Of a DNA stretch of 64,000 bases, positions 11,178 to 24,757 are shown piece by piece (within the stretch, counting starts at the first letter, position 1; each line of letters begins with the position of its first letter). Both the position numbers and the translations under genes were made by a program. A model generated the notes under the pieces. That model was given only the letters and a program-made list of their open reading frames with translations. It was not told where the DNA came from and ran no database searches. The stretch covers positions 124,001 through 188,000 of the forward strand of contig JAOVVO010000039.1 in assembly GCA_028564675.1 (NCBI GenBank), in the 5' to 3' direction. Source of the DNA: Onchocerca lupi. Its lineage: Eukaryota; Nematoda; Chromadorea; Rhabditida; Onchocercidae.

Positions 11178-14100
11178 TATTTGAATATATTTAGAATCGC
11201 CTCTCATTTCCACAATATTTTCTTTTTATCTGATTGGCACTATGATCACAATTTTTTTAGTTCTTTTATTATGCAATGCTTGTTCTTTTACCAATAATTC
11301 AAAATAGATTTCATTCTCCATCCTAACATATTTCCTTCAACTTTTATTCTTACAATGCTTCGTTCCCTTGTTCATGCCAATTGGAACTTCTCAACACTAA
11401 TGATAACACATTTTGAATATTGCATGCATCAGCAGCTCATTGTTTACTTTTGTGATTTCACCGTCACCAAAACTATTTCATATATTTGTTCATATTTCAT
11501 CACAAAGCATTACATTCTATCCATTTCATTATCTTATTGTGTGACTTTCACACATTTTGTGAAATTTTGACATTTACAAACATATCTTTTTCTATCTTAT
11601 TTAGCCATTTCTATAATTATGTGGGATTAAACAATTATTAATATAAGAATTCTTGCTTCGATTTATTGATTCACCTCCTGATCAAGCGTTGAGGAACATT
11701 TTGCACTTCATGATATTAATTTTTCAAAATATCTATCTTTTCTGATGTAAATAACAAAGAACTACTATCGATTAATTAATATGATTAGAAAACATGACGA
11801 AATATATGCGTTTAATTTGTTCTTGAATATTTGCAGAGAATGATAGAATCACCTATGTTTTTTAGCTCCAATGTTTTCATTCATTATCAATTTATAACAA
11901 ATTAAGGAAAGAAATATATACTAAGTTGTTATTAGATAATTAAACTTATATTTCACTTATTGTTGTAAACGAGAACTCAGATTACGCATCTATCTTTTGA
12001 TTATGATACTGGCATCGATATCTATTCTTTTATTTGCATTATATGTCAGCATTTGTAGTCAAATGCGTAATAAACTCTACGGGATACTGCATTTCCTTCT
12101 TTTAGATTCCGTAATAAATGTTTTGCGAATGAAGATTGTAATATTATCCAAATATGAATAGCTATTCAGTTTGTTCTAAATATTTATGCGCAAAAAAATT
12201 TAAGAATGAGGAAAATCAAATGATGCAAATCTATAAGTATGATCAATTTTGTATGTTGAAAATTTCATGCATAGTTTTAATGAATTGCCGCTTACAGATA
12301 TCGAATGGAAAGACCAAAGTTCGTGTACTGTTAAATGTGTGACTTTTAAATCAAATTTAATCTTTTTAATTTGATTCATTTTTTTAAGGTACGATGAATC
12401 GTAGCATTGTTTGATTCAAGAAACTGAAAGAATAGGTAGAAACATGCATGGTAGAAACACGCATTATTATTCAGCGGTAAGTTAATAATTACTCTTCTTG
12501 GATGGCAAATAGTTCTTACCTGTTTACCGAACAATAGCATTGTTTCGTCACCGAATAAATACTGTCTTTTTACCGATAGCCAGTTGCTTTTGAATCTCAT
12601 TTTTCCATCATCGGATACTTTGTTTCTGACAGTCTAATTATTATTTGATGACGAATCTTTTCTTCTCTTCATGATTTGATTGTCGATTCAATTCATCCAT
12701 TTACTGAGCGGAAGATTTATGTCTTAACGTTTGGTTCATCTCACAGCGCCATTTTCGCATACCAAAAATGGCCCACTTGGAGCACACATTCAATGTCTAT
12801 GCTTCATTCAAGCAAGCAACACGTCATACTCATTGAAAGTTTGAGAATAGATTGAACACGTTCCGTCCCACAATTCCTCTAATCATTCGCTGCTTTACCG
12901 AATATAACTGCTTTATTACGTATTGCAGCTATCCTGAAGGGAACTTCAAAATCTAAATGATTTGCATTCTGGTTCCCGTGTTCTAGAAAAGTAGCAATTT
13001 ACGCTTGGCGCTATTGTTGTACCTATTTTTATCTTCAGCATCTTTTTGTTTTGCATTAATGGAATTCACACCTAGTGTGTTATTGCCAGGAAATAAGCTG
13101 ACGTGATGACACACATATCAACACCAACTGACACATACAGATATTATGCTAGGGAAATCTGTCAACTCTTTTACTTATTCATCCATCTGTCGGTCCGGAA
13201 ATCTCGATATTCTTAGCTGCTGCTTATTCCGTTCTCAATTTTATTTCTCTTCAATCCATTTCCAGAAAATTCCATTATACAGTTCATTTAGTTATTTCAG
13301 AATTTTTTTTGATCATAACTAGTAACATCGATGGTGGCTGCTAATGTTTTTTTAAAGGTTAGCTTTAAAATTTCAGAAATTGACTTTTAAGGATTTTTTT
13401 AAATATCAGTCTTGAATTAGTTTATTAGTGGGATCGATTATCCTTAGTTACGTGATCTGAGTTAGATTTGATGATTTCCACTCTTCTATTGTTCAACATT
13501 ATGTGAAAGAACTGAATCGCTGCATTGATTACTAGTAGGGAAAAAATGGAAAATTTAAAGAACTCTGAAACAAAAAAAATGAGAAATAAGATAAAAGACT
13601 GATAATACTCGTTAGCTTGAAGTATCAGTTCTTATTACATATGTTTCTTATTCATCACAAATTTCACGAAAGATCCCTGCAAAAGAGCAAAATATTTTGA
13701 CCAAAAAAAAAAAAAAAAAAAACAAATAACCAACAAAAAAATAATAAGAAGTTGGGCAGGTGGCAGTGGTGCAGTGGTTTTCAGAAAGTAATGAGAAATA
13801 ACAGGAAACTTTTTGATGATGTGAAATGAACGAAATTCATGTAAGCTGTCAGGAAATGGAAAAGAGGAGGATGCTAGAAACTTAATGAAGAGTTGAGAAA
13901 GCGTGAGAGAAGAGGAGAGGAATAGGCAAGGAACATTTTTGTTGAAAACAGTCAAAACAATCTTTAAAAAGTAAGCACATATGCTAGTTTGTATGAAAAG
14001 TTGCTGACAGGCAAACAAAACTTTGTTGTTTTTTTAAATCTTAACAAATGGAGCAGTGAATTGTTTTTAGGTGAATTCTGGAGTAGACAGTGATGGCGAC

Positions 14101-14762
14101 ATATGCGGTCAAGCGGTCAGTTCATTTTTTCAAATTGATGAAATTTTCTTGCCTGCGATTAAAAATATAATCCTTCTAAGCTTATGATTGATTCCATGTG
14201 TAAAGATGTTTTGAATTCTCGTCGTGACGTGGGTGTTTTCATGAAAGGAGTACTTAAAAATTAAATTTTTAGACCATGTGCATACAATTGGAATCGATAT
14301 TACCACCCGCATATTAGAAAGTATGGATAGGGAACATAAAATATTGATTTCCAGATAGAAACTGTTAGTTTAAAGATCGAAACGAATTTCTACTCTTATA
14401 ATATATCTATATCTATTATATATGTTTTAGAATGTTAAAAGTTTTAAAGACTTCAAATTTTGTAAATTCATTTCATAGGGCAGTTTGCAAACTATTATTT
14501 TTTTTTTTTAGATACTGATGAATTATCCAAAGAAAAAGTTCTTTAAATACTAAAGATCTTTGTTTCAAGTTACTTCGCTGGAATGTGGGAGATGTCGTAT
14601 TAATAGATTAATTATTTGTCGTGGGAAATTAAAGATTCTAAACTTAATGTAGGAAGAGAAAAGGATTACTTATTAATCCGATTTTATCTAATTTTTTGTA
14701 ACTTTTTTTTTTAATCTAATTTTTTGTAACTCAGAACTTATCCTGTTTGTTTTCTAATAGTC

Positions 14763-14797
<35 letters not shown>

Positions 14798-17790
14798 CAA
14801 TCATAATGAATAATCATACCATTTATTGTCAAAGGATTCAGTCAGGTTTCTTCTTCCTTGTATCATACTTACTGAGATCCATTCCTTATCTTTCTATCAT
14901 CTTTTCAAAAGTTTCAATAGTTTATTGGGCAAAAAACATGCTATCAAGTATGTTCGTTTTCTCTACTTGCTTTTTTCAACTTGACAACAATTAAATCACT
15001 TGAATCTAATTTGAATCATTCTGCTTAAATAGTGCTTTCTGATTTTTATCGAGATATAGCAATTCAGCAGATCAGATCCTCTTACAACGTTGATATCACA
15101 GTGTTCGACATTTGCTAGCTAATGATTTCCAGGTATTTTGTGATACATGATGAGCATTACCCGTTACAAGGAAACTCGGAAATCCAATTCCGTTCTACCT
15201 ATAAATTCATCATGCTATAACAGATGATTTGCATCATTCCATCACTTATGAACTGTATTTCTTCTCAGAAATATTCCTTCAAGTCATGCTAAAATTATTT
15301 CATTAATTTCTTTTTTGATAGGTAATAACAGATTTGTGTACCATAATATTATGATTGCTTTTACAGCAACATAACAATAAAATTCCAATAAAATTAAATA
15401 GCTTTAAGATCTTTTTCTTCTAATCGCATATTTTTTTCGGATAAATTCATTGTTTTCAATCAAAAATGTTAGTTCATTTTTCCAATTTTTTCGAATTTAA
15501 AAAAATTAAAAAATTTTGGGAATAAATTTTTCGCAAAGCAATTTGCTTGGAAATATGTTTCAAAGTAAAGCTGTTAAAGTAGCTACAAGGATAAATTGCT
15601 TAACATTCACTAAGTATCAGATCGTAGATATACACAATCTAATGGGTTATAAAGGATGAATTCATGATCAAACTGTTCAAAATTTCATTTCATTTCTGCA
15701 TTGGCATATTTTTATTTAAAACGTTCAATAATCATTTAGTCAAAATAAAACGTTGTTTTAAGTTATATGCAAACTCTGCCTGAATATAAGCCATATATTT
15801 AAAAAATTTTTTTTCTATTATTTCGAAATTTTCAAATGAGAAAAAAAATGGCTTCTTCAAGATGTTAGCTATGGAAGAAATGTCCGTAATAAATAAATAA
15901 GCAAGCTTGGTAAATTAATTTTTATCCCAAATTGTTCCGTAAAATATTATTTCTGATTAAAGCTCGAAATTATGTTTTGATATCGAAAGAATGAGACAGA
16001 AGACATTGCAAGTGGAAGAGACAAATAGATATTTCAAATAAGCTAATCCGATATTTGTCGTTTGCTAAAACTTATTTGCACAGCATGTCTATGTGAAGTT
16101 GATCAAAAATATTATGAAAGAGGTGAAATTGTTTGTTTTATATTGTAGCTGCTCGTAAAAATGTTTCTGTAGAAAACGTTCTCTTCTACTGGTGTAGTGA
16201 TAATGATGGATATCATGATAATAATATATATGATAGATCATACTATATTGCACATTGTATTGCTTTTTCCAGCAAACTTTCCTATGGAATGCTCTCTGTC
16301 TCTCTCCGTTGACATTACTAATCCATCTGGCTAGCCCTACAAAATTTCTTTTTTTTTTGAAACAAAATTTGAAAGATTCGAAGATCAAAAATCTTCGCCT
16401 TATTTTAGTGTCATTCTGACTGCATTTATTGTTAACTAAAATTCAATATTGGTATGGTCTTAATTAAAGACATTTGTAGCCGAGCTCTGTTCAACATTGG
16501 ACATACATTTTGCTATGGCAACGAGAACAACTTTTCTGTTGATAGAGTTACCTTCAAGTGCTATTATTATAGCGCGAGGAATTTAATCAGGCTGCGAATT
16601 TAATCTCTTGATATTATTTAAAAGATCAGAGATCGAACGGCCAAACTGCTCCCGCATTTTTCACATAGATTTAGTTCATTTGTTTACAGAATTCCGCTAG
16701 AAAGATAGTGATTGATTTTTTTTGTAATCTTATTTGCAATAACTATAGCACTCATCATTTTTGTATTTTGAACTGGAATTTTGTGATTTCACTGTGCTGG
16801 AATCATCTAGAAATATCTAAAATGCAATGAATTATTTTACAATCATAAATGAATAGAAAAAAAAGTAAATGAAGCACAATGAGGAGAAAAAAGGAAAAAA
16901 AGGACTGCAAAAATAGATCTGTTTATTTACTGCTTTTCTTTTACTTTTTCTTGATCTTTACTAGGATTTTGAAATTTGATCATTTGGTTGAAAGCCTTCA
17001 AAGTGCATCTAAAAGTTTTATTCATTCTTCCTAGGCTATTACCATTGTCTATACCAATTCAGCTTTCTATAGATACCTTTCACTTTTTCTAATAATACTA
17101 AACTAATCGAAATAAAACTAATTGTTCGAGCAAATGCCATATTAAAATTCCATTTCAATATTAAGTCATATCTGATGGATAGTTTTTGATTAATATTTCT
17201 AATTCTTTATCGTAAGCTTTTTTCTTCCGCTATTTAAAAGCGAGTAAATGCAGAATAGGATTGATCTTTATATGGTAGAGTAACTTGAATAGTAATTCTA
17301 TATTCGAAATCAATCATATTTCAATTTTATTGATCTCTTTAAAAACATTCTCATGGAAGAAAATTACTCAATGAATTCATTTTCCTTTGAGCTTGCTGAA
17401 AATGAATTAAGAAGGTGACATTTACTCTAAATTCTCCTCCTCCTATTCTTCTTGTATAGCTTCCGAGGTACATCTCCTAGGTAATTTTTGAGGAAGGAAG
17501 GTATCATCAGAATGATTAAAGATGAAAAAAGGAAAAGGAAACAAGCTTTATCAAATGAAAGCAATGAGTTCAAATTCAATTTTTAAAGTTTGGAAGGAGC
17601 TGTCATTTAGACAAAAAAGAAAATTATTTGGCATTATTGTTAGGGAAACACTGTTAAGAAATTCACAGCTTCATCATCGCATGAACATCATCGCTCTGAA
17701 TCATTATCATTCTGGATCCGCTATAGTTTTACCAATTTAGTAATGAGATGCTTTCAGTGGTTAAAAAAAGTTTTCATTTCTCATTTACAG
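11178..17790. other. Intergenic or 5'-intron stretch upstream of sphingomyelin synthase, no gene recognised
   Basis: About 6.6 kb without a convincing exon chain. Long A runs occur at 13704-13721 and 14768-14797. The region may contain 5' exons or promoter of the downstream sphingomyelin synthase-family gene, whose first exon I could not locate. The minus-strand 127-residue open frame at 13635-14018 is low-complexity and phenylalanine-rich, and I do not accept it as a gene. Confidence 0.45.
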
Positions 17791-20700
17791 CTAACTGAAG
17801 AAGGAAAGAAAAACAGCGAGGCTAACGAAGAGGAGAAAGAGAAAGAAGAAGAAAAAGAGTACGGTAACGGTAAATTCACGCGTTACCTGATTATGAATGT
17901 AGCAGGTGGAAGAGTTGAGTTACGAAAATTACTCTTCGTTTTGACATTCTTGACGTTGGCTGCATTTGGTAATTGGATTGCCCTGGCTTATATCCATGAT
18001 TTCGTTGGAAGGTTTGTTTATAAAATAACATAAAAATTAAAATTTTAACAATAGAAATTTGATTGCTTCTCCTCAATTCTGAACATAATGTTTTTTTTCG
18101 AATATTTTCAGTAGAAATAATATGTGCTGCTAAATTGAGCAAAATGATTTGCTGAAATATTTTCATTGTTTGTTCATTTTTTAAATACTACATTTCACTT
18201 TTAAGATTGATTAAAGTATTAATTTTCAGGGAAGCCTTGCCTGATATCGTCTTTTCAGTTGTGCCAGAATTATTATGGACATTGAAAGTTGGAGATGCAA
18301 TGGTTACACTTTGTTCGACTTTCTTCTTCACTTTGCTTTTCCTTCATAAAAATCGATTAATTATCATCCAACGAATTGCTTTTATTGTGGGTAAGTTCAT
18401 ACTATACTGTAAAGTGGAATTTCAAACTTGGATTTGACATCAATTTCAGTAGCGACCACAAATAAAGTTGTAGTAATGTCGGCATGCTCGATGATATTTC
18501 GATTAATAATTTATAAAGACTTGCCAGATGTAAAGCACGGTGGGAATATAGATTCATGCTGACGAAGGAATGATTGATCATTAGAACTTGTTTAGAGCAT
18601 TTATTGGTAGCATTATCACTATTGAATCTTTTATCTTAGCTATTTAATCACTACATTCAGACCGTTTGTTTATATATGGTGATATTTTAAATTTCTGGAA
18701 TTCGCTGTACTTCAATTTCTTGTGATTGTTGAAAAAGATCAGAGAATAGATCTTTATGCGAAAATTTCATAGAAATATAATTCAATGTTAGCTTCTTCAT
18801 TCCTAATTATATATGTAATTTGAAGAAGTTTTTGGAATGCTAATGATCAAAGTTGCACATTATCTTAACTTTACAGCTTGCTTATATACTATGCGGACAA
18901 TATCATTGCTTTGTACACAGTTACCGCCCGGTTATATTGATAATAATAAACGTTGCCGAAACCAAAGCAATCGTACGGGTCAAAAATGGGATATTATTGC
19001 ATGGCGTGTTTTGTCTCAAGCAGTAAAACTTGGATTTCAGGTTCATTATAAATTTCTTTGCCAAACATTCCTCGCATTCTCATTTTCAAACTATTTCTTG
19101 AAACTTCGTTTTTATTTTCTTTCTTCTTTTTTTTTTTTTTTTTTTTTTCAATTTTGACATTAAGCTGAATGATCTAAAAATTAAATAGCATCATAATCGC
19201 TTTATCTATTGGTTGAATAGTTTGAAAGCTGCTATATGCACAAGGATCACACATAATTGTAATCGTTTTTCCGACTTTCTCTCCCTTCACCTGTTCGCTT
19301 CGTTCCACAGAAAGCCATTTTCTGTAATCACCGAGACATAAATTTTGAAAGTTTTTTTTTTTTAATCAGTATCTATCGTTCCAATACGAATAATTTGGAG
19401 GACAACTAATAAAAAGCGGTTATTTGAGTAGAATTTTCATTTTTAGGATATGGATGATGAAATGCTATGTGGTGATTTATTATTCTCAGGTCATACATTA
19501 GCTATGGTTATCAGTTCGTTAACAATAGCTTATTATTTACCTGATTCCTTTAGACCACTAAGGTATCACTTTTTTTTTTCGAATTTAACTTAATGTAATA
19601 GTTGACGATAAGTTGATGTTCTGCAGATATATACCACATTTGTTATCATGGATCGGAATGATTTGTATGGTTATTAGTAGGACTCATTATACCGTTGATG
19701 TTCTTTTCGCTTATTGGTTATCAACAGCAGTATTTAGGTTTGTCAAACATTTATTAATGTTTTTTTATTGCCATAATGATAAAAAATCTGTTGTCGATTA
19801 GGAAAACGAATGGATTTTCGCTTCATTTTTTTTTTTTTTTTTTTTTGAAATAAATGACTCAAAAATATTGAGAAATTTGAAATATGTATTTATTTGGTTT
19901 CGGATTATGCGCAGATTGTCTCATTAATTATACATGAAAAAAAGCAAAGAAGCAGACGGGATCAATTTAATTAAAACAAATGAAATTTAGAGAAGGAACC
20001 AGACTATCTAATCTTTTTTCTAATAGTTAATGAGGATTATGCTTTCTTCGCACCGAAAAGAAAAAGATCTTATTGTTTAGAGTTTATCCATGCCGATCAT
20101 TAATGTTATTTTGAAAAAAATTGATATCATATGGATCATCAACTTAAGTTTATTCATCCATCCACTTGTTTTAGGCCATTGTTTTCTCATCTTGCATTCT
20201 TTCTCTTGTTAATAACTTTTTTATCATTTTTTTCCAGTATTTACCATGCATTTTGTGAAATCGATTTAACAAATCGCAAATTATCAATTCTCTATCGATT
20301 ATGGGTAGTGCAAATTGTTGGCTGGCTAGAATTTGATATTACACCTGGAAGGTTGTTTCTTTTCTTCGGTAAATATAAATATAAATAATAAAGTTTTCAT
20401 ATTCAGTTTCACTTTTCGAATAATTGATAAGTTAAAGGTATTACAATCAGGAATACGCAGTTTAGATTGAGAGAAAGGCAAGTTACATGTTATTGCCTTC
20501 TCATCAGGTATTAAAAATCAGATTTCGTGATAATATAAGCATCATCATCATTAATTAATGCTTGTGGATTGTATTGGATCAGAAACTCTACTTTTCCGAA
20601 TTATATGTTGTTCTCCGTTTTTGATTCTTGGAAAATTTAGTTTCGATTAATTGTACATAAACCAAATTGAGTCTTTATATGTATTGCATATTTGTGCCAA

Positions 20701-21325
20701 GTTTATTCTATAATTTGTACTACTTGACCATGCACCGTTATTGAAAATCTTCTAAGAATCAATATAATCTTGAGGGAAATACCAAAGGCTTGTCATAGTG
20801 TTGTTGATTAATCTTAGGACTGCGAGAATTAAATAATTGAAAATGCTTAATGATCTTAATTTTGGATAGCCTTCATTAATTTGGGTTTTGTCAAGCTTCT
20901 AAACATAGAATTCAAGGGTTTCGAAGGTGTTCTACTTAATAAATATCGCTTATTTAGTTAGTTATGCTGCTCATTTAAATTAAATGAAACAGTTGAAGGT
21001 CAATTATGGGCACTGTTGATTTGTCTTTCCTAGATATAGGATCATTTTCAAGAAGCACAACATATAAATGGCCAGGTTGAAATATGTTATATTTCTATTT
21101 AAATTTTTGTTACCATTTGCAAAATTTCTGAATGATAGTAGCTGACTTTATCAAACTCGTGATTTTCCCATTTTCAGGATAGAAAACCGTTTCGAATTTC
21201 CATTACTTATACGTCTTTATAAATGGTGGAGTAGTCCGTCAAAGAATCGTTACTCCATTCAAAATAATAACTGTCATCATCAGAAACAGCAACAAGTCTC
21301 CGTCTCAAGTGCATTGCCTATATGA
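17791..21325 (+). CDS. Sphingomyelin synthase-family protein (PAP2-like), 5' end unresolved
   Basis: Exons 17791-18011, 18230-18390, 18877-19040, 19447-19562, 19627-19737, 20238-20351 and 21178-21325 join in phase to 344 codons plus a TGA. Members transfer phosphocholine (or phosphoethanolamine in the related SMSr) from phospholipid to ceramide in the Golgi or plasma membrane. The catalytic motifs are intact: CGDLLFSGHT in exon 4 and HYTVDV in exon 5 supply the His-His-Asp triad, and the YTMR..TQLPPGY region precedes them as in the family. Several hydrophobic segments (LLFVLTFLTLAAFGNWIALA and the exon 2, 4 and 5 helices) fit a six-span membrane protein. The first exon listed has an acceptor (TTTACAG) and begins with a Glu/Lys-rich stretch. 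It may be an internal exon or a spliced-leader site; the first in-frame ATG after it is 17893. No SAM domain was seen upstream, so assignment to SMS or SMSr is open. Confidence 0.9.
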
Positions 21326-24176
21326 TCTCACATTTTATTATTTCTTCTCAAGTACCATAATTAATGGCAAAGACTTGAACAGCAGATTTAATTTAAGTTG
21401 AAATTAAAATTTTAAAGTTCTTGGCAGAATAGAGCAGAATTTAAATTGTCGTCGCAGAGATTCGATCTCTCAAAGGATAGTTATGCATGGCTTGAAATGG
21501 CTGCTGGAAATGAGACATGAAAAGGATAATGCAGAAATAAAACCGATGTTTTGGAGTAGTTTGAGAAGATCTCTTCAAGGATTGATTCCGGGACTGATGT
21601 TGTAATTCCGCCAGAAGTCAGAAATCAATCTTCTTTCATTGCATAGTCATTTCTACGAGTAACATTGCCCATTGATTATTTGCTCCCGCTGCCACTTTAT
21701 ATGTTTTGCTTTCTTCTACTTGGCTTATTTCCTCGGTTGTTCCTTCCTTCGTAAACTAATATGATGTTCAGGCAAGGCAAGGGATGAATGCACTCGACAT
21801 TTGTTCTAGCATTAAATTAAGGATTTCAAGTTCTATGAAAGAATCTAATTTAAACTATCAAGTTTGAAAAGGTAATTCAAGATCATACCAATTTTTTCCC
21901 TTTCCTCTTCTAAAATTTGCTCATTTTTCATACTGGCATATGTTATCGTGCTCATACTAACTTTAAATTCTTGATTGAATCGTTCGGTGATCTTACTGAT
22001 TTTAATATGCTTTACTGATTATTTGCTCAGTTCGATATGTTGTGTATGTTAATCATATCAAAATATGCATATAAATGTTCACATCATCGGCAAAAACACT
22101 TTGACTGTGATAAAAACTTTTTGCATAGTTAGGAAATATCAAAATGATGAGGGATTTATCACCTTGACAATACATTTTTTGAAAGCAAATAATAAGTAAC
22201 AAATCGTTCCTGCACAACTGAATGGCTGATGGAAGAGACAGATACCTCGACTCTTCATCCTTTTACCCTATTCAATCAACAAAAACATAAAGAAAGAATC
22301 CTTGAGAGATTTGCAGCAATTGACTATTCCTTGCTCGTAAAGGAACTAATTTTCAAACTTTATGCCTCGGGATAGTGCGTTGCATAATGCCTTTGTATGG
22401 CCGTACCTGTACCATTTTGGCACAAATCCAGCACAGGGGAAGTAATTTCTCTCGGAAAAGACGTGTGACCATTATTCGGCGGACCGTAAATTGTTGGACA
22501 GCGTCGCGGAGATGTAGTTTCGTACGTGGTTTTCACTTCTTACTATTCCGCTGTGTAACAGCTATCGATTTTACCTTTGTTGAGGGATTAATCGAACGGT
22601 TAGCGGCAATTCTCTGCTGTGCATAAAAAATCGATAAGGCAGAATTTCCAGATAATCTTTCTGGCAGATGAAGTGGGTGGAATATCTGATTTGCAAAAAA
22701 AGCAATTACGAATATTTGGCAGTAAGACATGCAGGCGCAATCAAGTGGAGTATTATATAAGCAAATGTTCTCTTATTTCATCATAATTTATAGAATTTAT
22801 TAAACGTTACATTTCTTGTTTATGTGCTACAAAAACAATTTCTACATTCTTGCGCTTTATCTTGTTCATTAAATAAAAGTTTGACTGGTGTATTAATTAC
22901 AGTGATAGGTTTTTGATGAGGATTTAGTGAATGTTCAGCTTCCCATTTATATTGTTGGCTAGACGCATGATAATTATTTATTTGAATATTTTCTCACCGA
23001 ATAAAACAGGAAAGATTTCACCGATGATGCATTTCAATACTAATAGTAGAGCACATCTGTTGGAGCTCTTTGTTATTGCAGAATTTGTTATGTTTTATTT
23101 TTTCATTTCCGAAATATTTTCTGGTGTTGATGATGCTAGTATGAAAGGTTCTCTACTGAATGTGTTTTTTATCTTTTGAATAATTATGTAGAAATAGGTG
23201 TACAGTTTTGTGATATTCATCACATTGCTGTGACTCTTTATATGCACTATCATAGTTAACTGAACATAGGACATCATCATTGATTTTTTGAAAGGAAGTT
23301 TGAAAAGACTGTCTGATTGCATTATTTCAGCTGTACATAGGGCCGCTGACTTCATTGCAGCAGACGTTCTAGTTATTCTTCGTTACATAGGTCTCACTTT
23401 TTAAGTATTAAATGCTCTCTAAAACATTTTAGGTATTGCTGAAGCGTGAAAAAAAAGCCAGTTTTCCGAGATATATATTAAGACACTAAAACGTGGGATG
23501 TGTTGTAATGTTTCGTCCTATGGTATTTACTGGATAGTCGTTATCATTAGATAGATTCACATGATTGAACTTAGAGTAGATACAGTGAACATGTCAGTTT
23601 TGGAAATCCAAATTCAAAGAAAGTTCATCGATGAAGTTACTTGAAAGATTTTTTGTGATTTGTTTATGGGAGGAACGGTCATTCTAAAGATGGACAGCAG
23701 GTTGAAGGCTGAAATGAGGAATAAAAGATAAAGCAGAACTTTATATTTTGAGTAAATTGCTCCAGAAGATTTTTCTTTCATTATTTTATGTATGTTGTTG
23801 TTAGATCCGTGTACGTCGACTCTTGTTGTAAGTACCGCATTGCCCTTCGTGCCATGCCTACTTTTTGGGGCACAGTAATTCTGCATTCAGTGATTGTTTG
23901 ACAGTCACACAGTTTCTGCTTTATATAACTTACGTTAAAACCAGTACTTAGTCATTTGCGCTGATTTTAATTTTGCTTAGTCAGTTGTCGTCAAATTTCA
24001 TTTACTCTCGTTTTTTTCTTCACTTTATTGCACTATTTCCATTGTTTTATGAAGATTGTGGGATAAATTCTTTCATATATTATATTTTTTGAAATGAAGA
24101 AAGCATTTTTCTTTTCGAGAATAAGGCGATTGCTTAGATATATGCTGTCCCGAATTTTGTCATTTTATTCTTTCAT
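21326..24176. other. 3' flank of sphingomyelin synthase and intergenic region, no gene recognised
   Basis: An AATAAA near 21536 could end the upstream transcript. The part at 22370-22720 is somewhat richer in G and C and has short open frames on both strands, but no splice-compatible neighbours and no motifs. Nothing else could be assigned. Confidence 0.4.
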
Positions 24177-24284
24177 CGAAATCTTCGGTATAAATCACTT
24201 AATTTCTCTTACTAGCTATTTTCTAGTATCTACACTAGAAAATAGCTAGTAAGAGAAATTCAATGACTTATACTGAAGATTTCG
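24177..24284. repeat. Isolated hairpin with 50-nt arms
   Basis: The left arm 24177-24226 and the right arm 24235-24284 are reverse complements with about four differences in 50, separated by an 8-nt loop (TATCTACA). The inner 20 or so bases next to the loop (TCTTACTAGCTATTTTCTAG and its complement) are perfect. No similar sequence was noticed elsewhere in the window. It lies about 500 bp upstream of the first recognised SRPK exon. It could be a small foldback transposon, a recent inverted duplication, or a transcribed small-RNA precursor. Confidence 0.85.
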
Positions 24285-24757
24285 ATTTTTCCGGGCAGAA
24301 GTATTGGTGAAAGAGGAGGACCTTTGAAGTTTTTATTTTTTCACTGTCAAGTTTATTATTGTCGCTTATTTTTTTTCTTAGGTGCAAACATTAAGGTTGT
24401 AATGTTAAATGTTATAATAATGAAGAAATATGGTGTAAAATGTGACAAGAGATAAAAATAGAAATAGAGGCACAGGGTATTTTAAATTTTATGCTTTTTT
24501 CTTTTTTTTGGTAATTTACGTATTCTTTTAATTTTCTTATCATACATAGTTGTTGTAAAACTGTTATGATGGAGTATTTTTTAGGAATTGTTTGTATGAA
24601 ATATATGGACCGTAAAGACCGCAGGCGTTTTTTATTTGCTTAAAATTTCTTTCTCACACATTCTACTGATTTCAGGGAGCGGCGTTGTGAAGTTTAATCA
24701 ACGGAATTATAGGAAGTGCGTATTAATTTTATCAAATGCTTATTATCATTCCTTCAG

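Noticed and set aside
13635..14018. 127-residue minus-strand open frame
   Set aside because: Phe/Leu/Ser-rich, including a run of Phe codons from a poly(A) tract. It has no motif, no splice partners and no homologue that I recognise.
22370..22730. Bacterial (endosymbiont) DNA insert suggested by higher GC
   Set aside because: No recognisable bacterial protein, operon or intact frame. The GC rise is small, and short frames on both strands are uninformative.
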